12,263 nt of DNA from Terriglobia bacterium (GTDB taxonomy: Bacteria > Acidobacteriota > Terriglobia > UBA7540), in contig JASHSC010000441.1 in assembly GCA_030036915.1 (NCBI GenBank), forward strand, positions 1-12,263, given 5' to 3'. The notes under the pieces are model-generated. The model saw only the letters and a program-made list of their open reading frames with translations, was not told where the DNA came from and ran no database searches. Positions within the stretch are counted from its first letter, which is position 1. The number at the start of each line of letters is the position of its first letter. The position numbers were made by a program, and so were the translations under genes. This document shows positions 1 to 8,036 of this stretch, piece after piece.

Positions 1-43
1 CGCCTGACCATTCGCTTGGTCAATTGCTCTTCCACACGTTTTA

Positions 44-1666
44 TCAAGGAGCCTGATCCGCGCTGATGTCCCAGAGCATTTGCGGGGGGGAGAACATGTC
101 CCCAGAAGTCGCGTAATCCCATTGTGCTTGCCGACCGACCGATGCACACATTGATGCCTGCCGCCCGAGCTGGTGAGCCCGGCAAAAGCGTGAACGCCGC
201 ATCCGGACGCCCGATTTGATGATATTCGGGATCAACCAGCAAGGGATTAGCGAACAAGCTGTGCCGATCCTGACCGGTGGCGGCGCGGAAGGCGTCCAAA
301 GTCGTGTAGGTTTTGCCGTCGTATTGCCAGGCACGGGACGATGCAGTAGTCCAATAAAGGTTATGATCCAGCTTGACGCCGGAAGTGGCGTCAATGAACG
401 AGGGCGCCGACGCGAAAATGAGGTTATTCTCAAAAAAACGCGGCAGTGTGCCCTTGTACGCAGCATCGCGGGCACTAAGAAGCGGCGCCTTTGCAGAAGG
501 ATTCCAATAGAACGTGTTGTTGTAAATCTCCATTCCGTCGATAGAACCTGAGTTCCAGGTAGATACAAAGACCTCACCCTGGTAGGCATTGGCGGTATTG
601 CGGGCGTTATTGGAGCAGATGTTGTAGCGGAAAATATTTCCGACGCTCGAAGTGCCCCCTGCCCCGAAAAAGGCGATGCAATAACCGGCGGAATCGTGCC
701 CGTAGTTGTCCTGCACGATGTTATGGTCAGTGTAGTAGTCGATATCGAAATCACCGCCGTCATGCTGTGACCAACTGTGATTGGAATAGGATTCGTTGAG
801 TTGCACCACGCAATCATGGCAATACCATTCCCAGATTCCATTGGGAGTGGTTCCACAGTCAGTAGGGCATAGACCGGTGTTATACGCCACATTTTTTTGA
901 ATCAGGACGTGTTGAGCTTCGCCAACCATAATGCCATCGCCGTAAACGTCGTGGGCAATCGAGTTTTGAACGACGATGTTAGTACCCAGGGTTTGCGCAT
1001 TTCCTTGAAATGCGCCGCCTGCGCTCACAATAATTCCCTCAGAGGCATGCGTATCGTGCGCAATAACTCCATCAATTCTCACGTCGTCCAACACCTCGCC
1101 CAGGCCGCGGGGGTTCAGATAAATTTCCCCCGAATCGGAACGACGCTGGGAGGTAAAGCGGGCGCCGTGTGCATCCAAATCCAGTAGTACAAAATGCGCC
1201 AAAGGTGCGCCGGGGGTGTCTCCGCTGATAAATACCCCGTACCGGTCACCTCCGGCTATCTCCAGGTGGCGCAATTCCCAATAAGACTGATTGAAGAGTT
1301 CGATGGCAGCGAGGTGATCACCGCCATCCACCAACGGGCGGCGCCCCTCGCCGTAAGTATCAACGACGATGGGCGCGCCTTGAGTTCCGGAGCCGAGGGG
1401 ATGTAAGAGTCCGTGACACGTTGTGCCACGCTTGCGCAGGAGTTGGTCCCCGGGAGCAAAGTGGAAGGAATTGACGGAATCCAGCGTGCTCCACGGGTGC
1501 GCAAGGCTGCCGTCGCCATTCACTGTCACGGAACAATCGACATAAAACGATCGAAGGGTGGGCCGGGCAGCGCCCCCCATTGCCAAGGCGAGGCGCCCAA
1601 TAAAAGAAAGGGCATCAAAAACAGCAGCCGGCAAAAACGGCAACCCTTCAGCAAGGGCCTTACCAT
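44..1666 (-). CDS. Secreted right-handed parallel beta-helix protein, interrupted by two 1-nt frame changes
   Basis: Extracellular beta-helix protein; the substrate is unknown. Related folds include polysaccharide lyases and NosD-like proteins. The N-terminus (ATG at 1666) reads as a signal peptide: MVRPLLKGCRFCRLLFLMPF and then LLLGAS. After about 30 codons that frame would soon stop, but a -1 shift at the C6 run 1573-1578 (one base short) opens a frame of about 490 codons. It begins FYVDCSVTVNGDGS, a common start of this family (YYVDxxxGxDxxxGTxxxPW). Asn/Asp-rich coils typical of PbH1 repeats follow, for example IVVQNSIAHDVYGDGIMV and MEIYNNTFYWN. At the G7 run 84-90 one base appears to be extra: removing it gives RDFWG...DISADQAP and a stop at 44, the usual DFWG...DIGA ending. 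With both corrections the product is about 540 aa. The start lies 6 nt after the receptor stop codon and has no clear Shine-Dalgarno, so translational coupling is likely. Either the gene is decayed or the homopolymers are misread. Confidence 0.78.
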
Positions 1667-1672
1667 CCCGAA

Positions 1673-3344
1673 TCAGAATGTGAAACGAACCGCAAACTGC
1701 CCATTGCGCGGGTTGCTGTTGACGCCCGTGACCTGGGCAAAATTCGAAGCACCAATCTGCGTGCCGCTTCCCCCGCAACCGTTAATTTCGTATGTATGAC
1801 GATTAAAGAGGTTATAGAACTCAAGGCGAAACTGGAGGTTGAAGCGGCCGTCCGCGCCCATGGGGAATTCTTTCAAAACGCTGGCGTTCTCGTTGGCCAT
1901 CCCCGGGCATCGCAACGACGAAATTTCTGCCGGGCCGGTGCCGAGTTTCACAGTTCCCGTCGTCGTGTTTGCCGGGATGGGCGAAGTCGCAATGGTCGCC
2001 GGCATGTAAAAAGTGGCCGGGGGATTGGGGTTGGCTGTTGTCGGTTCCTGAAAGCTCTTGGGATTGGTCGGCCCGGTAAATCCCGCCAGGAAGTAGTTGG
2101 GATAAAAGTCTCCCCAAAGGGGGTAGTAGATGTTGTTGACCGAGGCTATGAACGGTTGACCGGTGTAATAAAGCACCAACCCGCCGAGCATCCAATTGCC
2201 GACCAGGCCATTGAAATAACGGCTTCGGCCAGAGAGCCAACGGCGCCTTTTCCCGAAGGGGAGTTGGTAAAGCGCGTACCCCTTCACGATATTCGCCAGG
2301 TCATAGTTGGTGACGGTGTGGGCGGCCTGACTCAGGTTGGCAAAGTCCTGCACCGTAGTGTAATAACCGTTATCCTCCTGCTCTGCCGTGTAGGTGTCTC
2401 CCGTTTGGCGAGAACGCGTATAGTTTAGGTCCATGGTCAGCCCGTGCCCGGTCCGTTTCAGAAGATCAACCAACAGGGAATCGTAGGAGGTCTTCCCCAA
2501 GGGGCAGACCCACGTAATTGAGGTCGTAGTAGAAATAATAGGACGCGGCATAATTGGCGACCTGCGGATAAGGGGCAATGGCCGCCAAAGCAGGACCGTA
2601 GAAATTGTTGTAGGGGCAGGTAATTCCCACGACCCCCTGCCCGGTCACCGCCGTACCCTGCGTTGCGCAGAAAACGTAGTCGTTGTATGGATTGATGCCC
2701 GGATTGGCATTGACGGTGTTTAAGAAGGTGGAGCCCGAGGGCTCGTCCCACGCTAGGGCCGTAGCGCTCGTGCCATCAATCGTATAGTCCTTGGTGAACC
2801 ATTGCCCGCCGTTCACCACTGCGCCGTAGGGGCTGCTGATGGGTGAATAGCCCGGCGTGGTTGCCACCGCGAAGTCTTCCACGAACCGCCCGCCACCGTA
2901 GATGTTTAAGGGCAGGTCCGTCGCAATTTGATTATTCATGTTCGTGCCGACGGAGGGACTCTCCAACTGGAGCACCGGCGAATTCGTAGTGACCGTGTAA
3001 GACTGGGAGGTGCTGCCTAGCTGAAGCTGCGCGTTGATTTGTGCAACCTGGGTGGATTCAAGAGTTATACCCCGGCGCACGAGCGTTCTGAAACCAGGTT
3101 TTTCGAATGTCAGCGTGTAGCGACCGGGAATGAGGTTTTGGATGGTGTAGATTCCCACATTGTTGCTGACGTCGGATGTCACCACGCCCGTATCCACATT
3201 CTTTGCCACAACTTCGACTCCCGGTGTGACCAAGCTGGTTGGGTCTTTCACTGTTCCGGTGATTGTGGCGCGGTTGACCTGCGCGAAGGCGGCAACGACG
3301 TAGAGTAATTGACCAAGGAGCCCCAAAGCGATTGCTTTGCGCAT
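1673..3344 (-). CDS. Oar-like TonB-dependent outer-membrane receptor, frameshifted and shortened
   Basis: Outer-membrane transporter-like protein of the carboxypeptidase-regulatory-like/TonB-receptor (Oar) family. Residues 1-21 are a signal peptide ending AFA-Q. Residues about 24-105 form the CarboxypepD_reg-like beta-sandwich (ITGTVKD...GVEVVAKN...GIYTIQNLIPGRYTLTFEKPGF). A partial plug follows (LPLNIYGGGRFVEDF, YTIDGTSATA). The frame then ends after LNYVGLPLGEDLLRFPVG, but removing one base from the C4 run 2495-2498 gives LNYVGLPLGKTSYDSLLVDL and joins the C-terminal barrel strands (MDLNYTRS, LVGNWMLGGLVLYYTGQPF, LQFRLEFYNLFNRH). It ends FAVRFTF, a normal aromatic C-terminus for barrel insertion. 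The corrected product is about 556 aa against roughly 1000-1100 aa for typical relatives. The plug passes almost directly into the APYPQ segment that normally lies late in the barrel, so several hundred residues appear to be missing. The start is set by GAGGAGG about 6 nt upstream of the ATG. Confidence 0.85.
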
Positions 3345-3564
3345 TGTCCCCTCCTCTGCGAAGGTTCTGGCCCCACATGGAACCGTCGGTCTGTCTGACG
3401 GAACAAGCCTCGGTTGTAACTCCTGATCGGAGCCCTCAAATCTACGTCGTTGTGTGGACTAACCTGGACTCAGTAATTCCGTCGGAAAAGCGCCGCTGCG
3501 TGTAAACGATTCCTAAGGTGGTATTCACCATGATTGTCTGCACTATTTCCTGAACCTTCTACAG

Positions 3565-3987
3565 TCACTTACTCTGATGTGCCGTCATGACTAAACAGTT
3601 CCCTCTGATCAGTACGGTTCCCCCAGACAAAAAGTGTTGTTTCGAAGTCGTCCTTCGATTCAACTGGGATACCCGTTTTCTCCGCAACTTCATAAAGACC
3701 GTGTTCATCACCACGCGGAACAACCACGTCAAAAAATGAGCCTCGCCCCGAAAGGTATGCGCCTTCTTCATAACCTGGATAAAGGCGTCCTGAGCAAGGT
3801 CTTCGGCGTCCTCCGTATTCCGAACCACACGGAGGCACCACTGAAGAACCCGCCGGTGATATTTGGAATAAACGATCTCGAAATCTATTTCATTTCCCTG
3901 TCTGCCGCCGTCGGGCCGGGTAGCTTCTTCGTTTAAAGGCATGGGCGTCATTTCAGAAGAGGGGGAATTTATGGTTTCGAGCGTCAT
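3565..3987 (-). CDS. ECF-type RNA polymerase sigma factor, region 2 only (truncated)
   Basis: A sigma-70 family protein that would bind core RNA polymerase and recognise a -10 element. With the start at 3987 (GGAGGT 8 nt upstream) it has 140 residues. Residues 1-33 are a variable acidic leader. Residues 35-105 are region 2: FEIVYSKYHRRVLQWC, then DAEDLAQDAF (60-69), then FRGEAHFLTWLFRVVMNTVF leading into LRRKR. The normal linker and region 4 helix-turn-helix, which bind the -35 element, are absent. The frame ends after an unrelated basic tail, and another frame (EVAEKTGIPVESKDDFE...) also stops within a few bases of it. A longer start at 4032 is possible, but it would overlap the preceding stop and has a poorer ribosome-binding site. 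The protein may be a decayed sigma factor or a region-2-only protein. It lies upstream of the TonB receptor, in the same direction. Confidence 0.75.
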   Translation of the reverse strand: MTLETINSPSSEMTPMPLNEEATRPDGGRQGNEIDFEIVYSKYHRRVLQWCLRVVRNTEDAEDLAQDAFIQVMKKAHTFRGEAHFLTWLFRVVMNTVFMKLRRKRVSQLNRRTTSKQHFLSGGTVLIRGNCLVMTAHQSK

Positions 3988-4028
3988 CGTAGTTAACCTC
4001 CAGATCACCTTAGCCTGTTTCAGCCGTT

Positions 4029-4409
4029 TCATCTGGGAACTGAAAGGGTGAACAGAGTCCGGGCTTGCCCAAATCGCTCCAGGTAACCCCCTCCAGTCCC
4101 ATGGCCGCCAGACTCGCAGCGCTTTGGCTTAAATGCCTGAGGAGACATTCCAGTCAAGCCAGAGCGCTCAAACTTGTATTGCGCTTTCGGCTGACAATGC
4201 CGAACCCCGGCTCTTTCCGTGCAGAGCGTGCTCGCAGGTGGTAACTGACCGCCCGCCCCAGTTCCTCCACCCTTTTCATACGAAGCGCAAGTTCGCACCT
4301 CGTAACCGAACGCCCGAAGGATGAGGCTGTAGTAGTCCAAGTCGTCGCGATCCTCACTCACCAGAAGCACGGTGCCTCTGGAATTTAGGAAACTCTCTCC
4401 GTCCCGCAT
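4029..4409 (-). pseudogene. Response-regulator receiver (REC) gene, frame lost after about 47 residues
   Basis: The start is strongly supported by AGGAGGTCAAT directly before the ATG. The first 47 residues read as a REC domain N-terminus: TVLLVSEDRDDLDYYSLILR followed by AFGYEVRTCASYEKG, that is beta1, the acidic pocket, alpha1 and beta2. After that the frame is Gly/Pro/Cys-rich and has no phospho-acceptor Asp, conserved Thr or conserved Lys. Removing one base from the AAAA or GGG run at the break restores a plausible helix (VEELGRAV), but that frame stops near 4154. Further downstream the same frame contains AAMGLEGVTWSDLGKP, which may be a remnant of the alpha4-beta5 Lys-Pro part of REC; this is weak. 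The gene ends next to the sigma factor gene, so the two were probably co-transcribed. I read it as a decayed single-domain regulator; a sequencing indel alone would not explain the later stop. Confidence 0.55.
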
Positions 4410-4628
4410 ATTGACCTCCTGCTTCCGTCTCGCTGTCGCTCACGCATCAAAGGGATCGTAGCAACCGGAACAGGTGGCTCGCAACAGACGGAACCACTCT
4501 TTAGGAGTTCGTAGGTTAGATTTAAGTTAAAAGAACGTCTACCCGCAGACCTACTAGTTTCCAGAAGAAATTCTTCGTGTTTTTAGGTCGCGAAGGCCAA
4601 GAATGGAGTCAGGGGTTTAGCTTCTCTT

Positions 4629-5042
4629 CTAACCAAGTGGGGAAACATAGGGGCTTCCCTCAAGAGCCTTCCCTATCGCCGGAAGTAGATGTGAGTTGGC
4701 GCACCGCTTCACAACGTACCCTATCGCTCCGGCCTTTCGGGCTTCGCGGAGGAAGGTGGGATCCTCATGGACGGTGAGAAATATGACACGGGCATGCGGT
4801 CGAGCTACCATTAATCGCCGCACAGCTTGGATGCCGTTGAGAATCGGCATGGAAATATCGGTAATAATAACGTCCGGGTCGGCTTCCTGCGCGGCTTCGA
4901 GCAACGCTTTGCCGTCTCCTACTGAAGCCACAATGTCATAGCGCGGCTAGAGGTATTTTCGCAACGTTTCCCGGAATGCTACATCATCATCTGCCAGCAG
5001 TATTGAGGTGGCCGTGTGATTATCCTTTGTGATTGAAATCAT
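4629..5042 (-). pseudogene. Single-domain response regulator (REC) with an in-frame amber stop
   Basis: Read from ATG 5042 to the TAG codon at 4631-4629, this is a complete 137-residue receiver domain except for one TAG at codon 32 (4949-4947). Phosphorylation residues are all present: acidic pocket DDD at 18-20 (ILLADDDVAFRETLRKYL), phospho-acceptor Asp62 (VIITDISMP), Thr90 (VIFLTVHED) and Lys112 (IGYVVKR). The C-terminus (EGSPYVSPLG) resembles the linker of NarL-type regulators, but no LuxR/NarL DNA-binding domain follows. The stop falls where relatives usually have a charged residue followed by Pro (L-x-P-x-Y), so a single GAG to TAG change would explain it. A GTG at 4931 could restart translation but would lack beta1 and the acidic pocket. 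No clear Shine-Dalgarno precedes ATG 5042. The two-component partner kinase is not in the window. Confidence 0.7.
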
Positions 5043-5204
5043 GCGGGCATAGCCCACAAAGCCGCATCTTGCGCGCGTAGTCTACCCTATCGAATTTAGT
5101 GATGGATACTCGGAAAATTTCGAGGACTCAGGTAATAATTTACGTGGCGCGGGCCGACAATCACGATCCGTTTCTCCCTTCCCACTTCGATAACCATCTC
5201 GTGG

Positions 5205-6467
5205 CTAACGGAAGGGATGATAGCCCCCGGGAATCCCGGCGGGCGAGAGCACGAAGTGCCAGACCTGGCCATTGCGTGCTCGAAAGGAACCTGCCGCGGT
5301 AAGCAGGTAGTACTCCCACATCCGTCGAAAACGCTCGGAATAACGATGTCTGAGTTGGTTCCAGGCCGCGCGAAAATTCCGATACCAAGCCACGATGGTG
5401 GGATCATAAGATGCACCAAAATTTTCCAGGTCCTCCAAAACAAACTTTCCTTCCAGCGCCCGGCCGATTTGCGCGAGGGACGGAACATGCCCCACTGGAA
5501 AAATGTAGCGGTGGATCCACGCGTCGCCCATGGTTTCGGAAACGTTGCTGCCGATAGTCCCCAGCAGAGCCAAACCATCCGAGCGCAGGCAGCGGCGCAT
5601 CACCGCCGCGAACTCGCCGTAGTTCTTCGAACAAACGTGTTCAAACATGCCGAGGGAAACGATGCGGTCAAAGGCCGGGCCGGGATGAAAGTCGCGATAG
5701 TCCTGGAGAATCACTTCCACTGGAAGTCCCTCGCATATCCTCCGCCCAAACGTCGCCTGTTCCTTGGATACGGTCAAGCCTACCACCGAGACGCCATAGC
5801 GGCGCGCCGCATAATATCCGAATCCGGACCACCCGCAACCAATATCCAGCACGCGCATTCCCTCTCGAAGCTCCAACTTCCGGCAGACTCGTTCCAATTT
5901 GGCCGTCTGGGCCTCGTCGAGGGTTACGGCGCCCTGCCAGTAAGCGCATGTATACATCATCGTGTGACCCAGCATGGCGGAATACAGGTCGTTGCCGATA
6001 TCGTAGTGTTTTTCGCCCACCAGAAACGCCCGCGAGCGGCGGCCTTCATTCCGCAGACGCGTGGCCACTTCAAGGGTCCAGTTGGCGGGCCCTTTGGTGA
6101 GTCGCTCTCTCAGCCCTCCCCGCGTCATGCGGGCGGCAAGCTCATCCAACTGGTCGCAATCCCAATCGCCGTCCATGTAGGATTCGCCCGCCCCCAGGGT
6201 TCCGTCGAACCACGCGCGCCGGTAAAAGCGGGGATTATGAACGCATATGTCCCACGGGTGGGAGGGCGAATCCGCGATCTGCACCCCCGCCGTTGCCGCC
6301 AAAAGTCGCAGTCTTTCTTCCGCGTAACGATTCATGAACGAGGTCTCTTTATCCCTCGCGATGCGCTCCCCGGGGCTTTCCCGCGCGGGCGCAAATTCAC
6401 GCGGTGGGTCCGTAGGTTGCCGCGGAACGCGGTCTCGCAGTGCCGTGGATTCGTGTCTCCCCAGCAT
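5205..6467 (-). CDS. cfa: Cyclopropane-fatty-acyl-phospholipid synthase
   Basis: SAM-dependent enzyme that adds a methylene bridge to cis-unsaturated acyl chains of membrane phospholipids, usually at entry to stationary phase or under acid stress. The 420 aa align end to end with E. coli Cfa (382 aa) from residue 45 on. SAM-binding motif I is VLDIGCGWSGFGYYA (206-220). Of the E. coli bicarbonate-site residues, Cys139, Glu239, Ile268 and Tyr317 are kept as C174 (MYTCAYW), E276 (MFEHV), I305 and Y354 (GASYD), but His266 is replaced by G303 (LLGTIGS). The start at 6467 is chosen for GGGAGG/AAGGA upstream. An ATG at 6335 (MNRYAEERL) would remove a 44-residue polar leader with no counterpart in E. 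coli and gives a more typical 376 aa, but has a weaker ribosome-binding site. It lies about 134 bp after zwf and may have its own promoter. Confidence 0.95.
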   Translation of the reverse strand: MLGRHESTALRDRVPRQPTDPPREFAPARESPGERIARDKETSFMNRYAEERLRLLAATAGVQIADSPSHPWDICVHNPRFYRRAWFDGTLGAGESYMDGDWDCDQLDELAARMTRGGLRERLTKGPANWTLEVATRLRNEGRRSRAFLVGEKHYDIGNDLYSAMLGHTMMYTCAYWQGAVTLDEAQTAKLERVCRKLELREGMRVLDIGCGWSGFGYYAARRYGVSVVGLTVSKEQATFGRRICEGLPVEVILQDYRDFHPGPAFDRIVSLGMFEHVCSKNYGEFAAVMRRCLRSDGLALLGTIGSNVSETMGDAWIHRYIFPVGHVPSLAQIGRALEGKFVLEDLENFGASYDPTIVAWYRNFRAAWNQLRHRYSERFRRMWEYYLLTAAGSFRARNGQVWHFVLSPAGIPGGYHPFR

Positions 6468-6486
6468 TGATCCTTGCCTCCCTCTC

Positions 6487-6508
6487 GGGGGCAGCGCCCC
6501 CCTATTTA
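6487..6508 (-). promoter_or_regulatory. Possible cfa promoter -10 and 5'-end GC hairpin
   Basis: On the minus strand a TAAATA hexamer (6508-6503) is followed at once by a GC hairpin with arms GGGGGC and GCCCCC (6501-6487, 3-nt loop), then the cfa Shine-Dalgarno. If TAAATA is a -10 element, the transcript would begin with or just inside the hairpin, which could protect the 5' end. No convincing -35 is visible (the best is TTTCCC 18 nt upstream). On the plus strand the hairpin is not followed by a T-run, so it is not a typical terminator. Confidence 0.25.
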
Positions 6509-6601
6509 GTGTGATGCTGGTTTCTGGGGAAATACACTAGGAGAATTTCCGGCTTTTGGGGAAGAACTTACGAACATTTGGAGGCCGCGCCCACCATTTC
6601 A

Positions 6602-8023
6602 TCACCCCGCGTGGGCCGCGGCGTTTGAATCATGATCCGACGCAGCAGGGTTGTGCCAGCCTCCCGGTGGCTGGACTTTATGCTCATCATCGCCGGGTCC
6701 CCAAGTGCCCTTCTCGTATTGAGAGACCGGCATGCCCGGCTTCAGCACCGGATCAACGATTCGCCAAGCCTCCTCGACATAATCCTGCCGGGCAAAGTGC
6801 GTGGCATCGCCGGCCATGGCATCGCCGAGAACGCGCTCGTACGCTTCCATTTCGTGCGGACTTGAAAGGTGGCTGGCGACAATTTCCACACTTTCACCCT
6901 TCATCGTCTCGTCAGCACCCATCACCGTGGCGCCCACGGCAATGGTCATCTCGGGACTGATTCTAAACCGCATGTAATTGTGGGACAACGCCGCCCCATT
7001 AATGACCGTGGGAGGCTTGCGAAAGCGCGCGAAAACCTCCGTGCAGGTCACCGGGAGGTTCTTTCCGGCGCGAATATAAAAAGGCACGCCTTTCCAGCGC
7101 CAGGAATCGATTTCCAATCGCAGTGCAGCGAACGTCTCGACTTTGGAATCGGGCGCAACACCCTTTTCCTGCCGGTAACCGCGGAACTGCCCGCGCACCA
7201 GATTTTTCGCTTCCAATTCCGGAATGGCTTTTAACACTTTTGCCTTTTCATCCCGAATGGTTTCGCTGTCGTTGCGCACAGGCGGCTCCATCGCCAGACA
7301 GCACATGATTTGGAAGAGATGGTTCTGGATGACGTCCCGAATCGCACCGTTTTGTTCGTAGAACACTCCACGTCCTTCCACGCCGAAATCTTCCGCCATG
7401 GTAATCTGCACATTCTCAATGTAATTGCGGTTCCAGAACGGTTCCATGAAGGCATTGGAAAAGCGGAAGACCACCACGTTGTTCACCGGCCGCTTGCCCA
7501 GATAGTGGTCAATTCGAAAGATGCACGATTCTGGAAAGACAGAATGCAGGATGCGGTTGAGCTCCCGCGCCGAAGCGAGGTCGTGCCCGAAGGGTTTTTC
7601 AACGATCATGCGCGCCCGGCCCTCGCCCGGTTCGCCCGCGCAGCCTGCCGTGGCAATTTGCTGCACCACAGTTTCGAAAAGCGCAGGTGGAATGGCGAGG
7701 TAGTGCGCGGGCCGCCGCGCATTGCCCAGCTCCTTGCGCACCGCTTGAAATGTGGTGGGGTCTTTATAATCACCGTCAACATAGTGCAGCAGGCCTCTCA
7801 GCTTTTCGAATGCTGCGCGGTCCACGCCCCCGTGTTTTTCCAGGCTGTCCTGGGCCCGGGCACGAAACTGATCGAGATTCCATCCCGCCTTGGCTACCCC
7901 GACCACCGGCACGTTCAGACGTCCGCGCTTGATCATCGCCTGGAGGGCCGGAAAAATCTTCTTGTACGCCAGGTCGCCGGTCGCGCCGAAAAACACGAGC
8001 GCGTCAGATTGGTTGTTGGTCAT
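6602..8023 (-). CDS. zwf: Glucose-6-phosphate 1-dehydrogenase
   Basis: Oxidises glucose-6-phosphate to 6-phosphogluconolactone with NAD(P)+, the first step of the oxidative pentose phosphate pathway. The 473 aa (family usually about 480-510) contain: dinucleotide loop GATGDLAYKKIFPAL (13-27), EKPFGHD (142-148), the active-site signature RIDHYLGK (170-177) with Asp172/His173, NRNYIENVQIT (198-208), and the catalytic His235 in VIQNHLFQ. The residue after the signature Lys is Arg rather than the common Glu. The C-terminus keeps GTWGP but then has a polar His/Asn/Ala-rich tail. The start at 8023 is chosen because the N-terminal fold begins there, GAGGGG lies about 9 nt upstream and it clears the gnd stop by 13 bp; the open frame extends upstream to 8254, but only through gnd. 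Third gene of pgi-gnd-zwf. Confidence 0.97.
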   Translation of the reverse strand: MTNNQSDALVFFGATGDLAYKKIFPALQAMIKRGRLNVPVVGVAKAGWNLDQFRARAQDSLEKHGGVDRAAFEKLRGLLHYVDGDYKDPTTFQAVRKELGNARRPAHYLAIPPALFETVVQQIATAGCAGEPGEGRARMIVEKPFGHDLASARELNRILHSVFPESCIFRIDHYLGKRPVNNVVVFRFSNAFMEPFWNRNYIENVQITMAEDFGVEGRGVFYEQNGAIRDVIQNHLFQIMCCLAMEPPVRNDSETIRDEKAKVLKAIPELEAKNLVRGQFRGYRQEKGVAPDSKVETFAALRLEIDSWRWKGVPFYIRAGKNLPVTCTEVFARFRKPPTVINGAALSHNYMRFRISPEMTIAVGATVMGADETMKGESVEIVASHLSSPHEMEAYERVLGDAMAGDATHFARQDYVEEAWRIVDPVLKPGMPVSQYEKGTWGPGDDEHKVQPPGGWHNPAASDHDSNAAAHAG

Positions 8024-8036
8024 CGCAAATCCCCTC

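Noticed and set aside
44..892. 282-residue leftward frame overlapping the beta-helix gene
   Set aside because: It is rich in Thr, Pro and Arg with no family features. The neighbouring frame reads as a clear beta-helix protein over the same bases; only its last residues (DISADQAP) belong to the real protein, after the frame change at 84-90.
3363..3401. Two overlapping short hairpins before the TonB receptor start (GGTTC/GAACC and CCGTC/GACGG)
   Set aside because: They are mutually exclusive 5-bp stems in GC-rich DNA, with no riboswitch motif or attenuator layout; expected by chance.
4564..4576. GAAGAA-A-TTCTTC palindrome upstream of the receiver gene
   Set aside because: Only 13 nt, a single copy, not linked to a promoter-like sequence; too short to interpret.
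5217..6470. 417-residue rightward frame opposite cfa
   Set aside because: Cfa is unambiguous on the other strand with all motifs. The antisense frame is open because of GC-rich third positions and has no recognisable domain.
6487..6502. GC hairpin between zwf and cfa as a transcription terminator
   Set aside because: No T-run follows on either strand and it sits just before the cfa ribosome-binding site; a leader hairpin is more likely.
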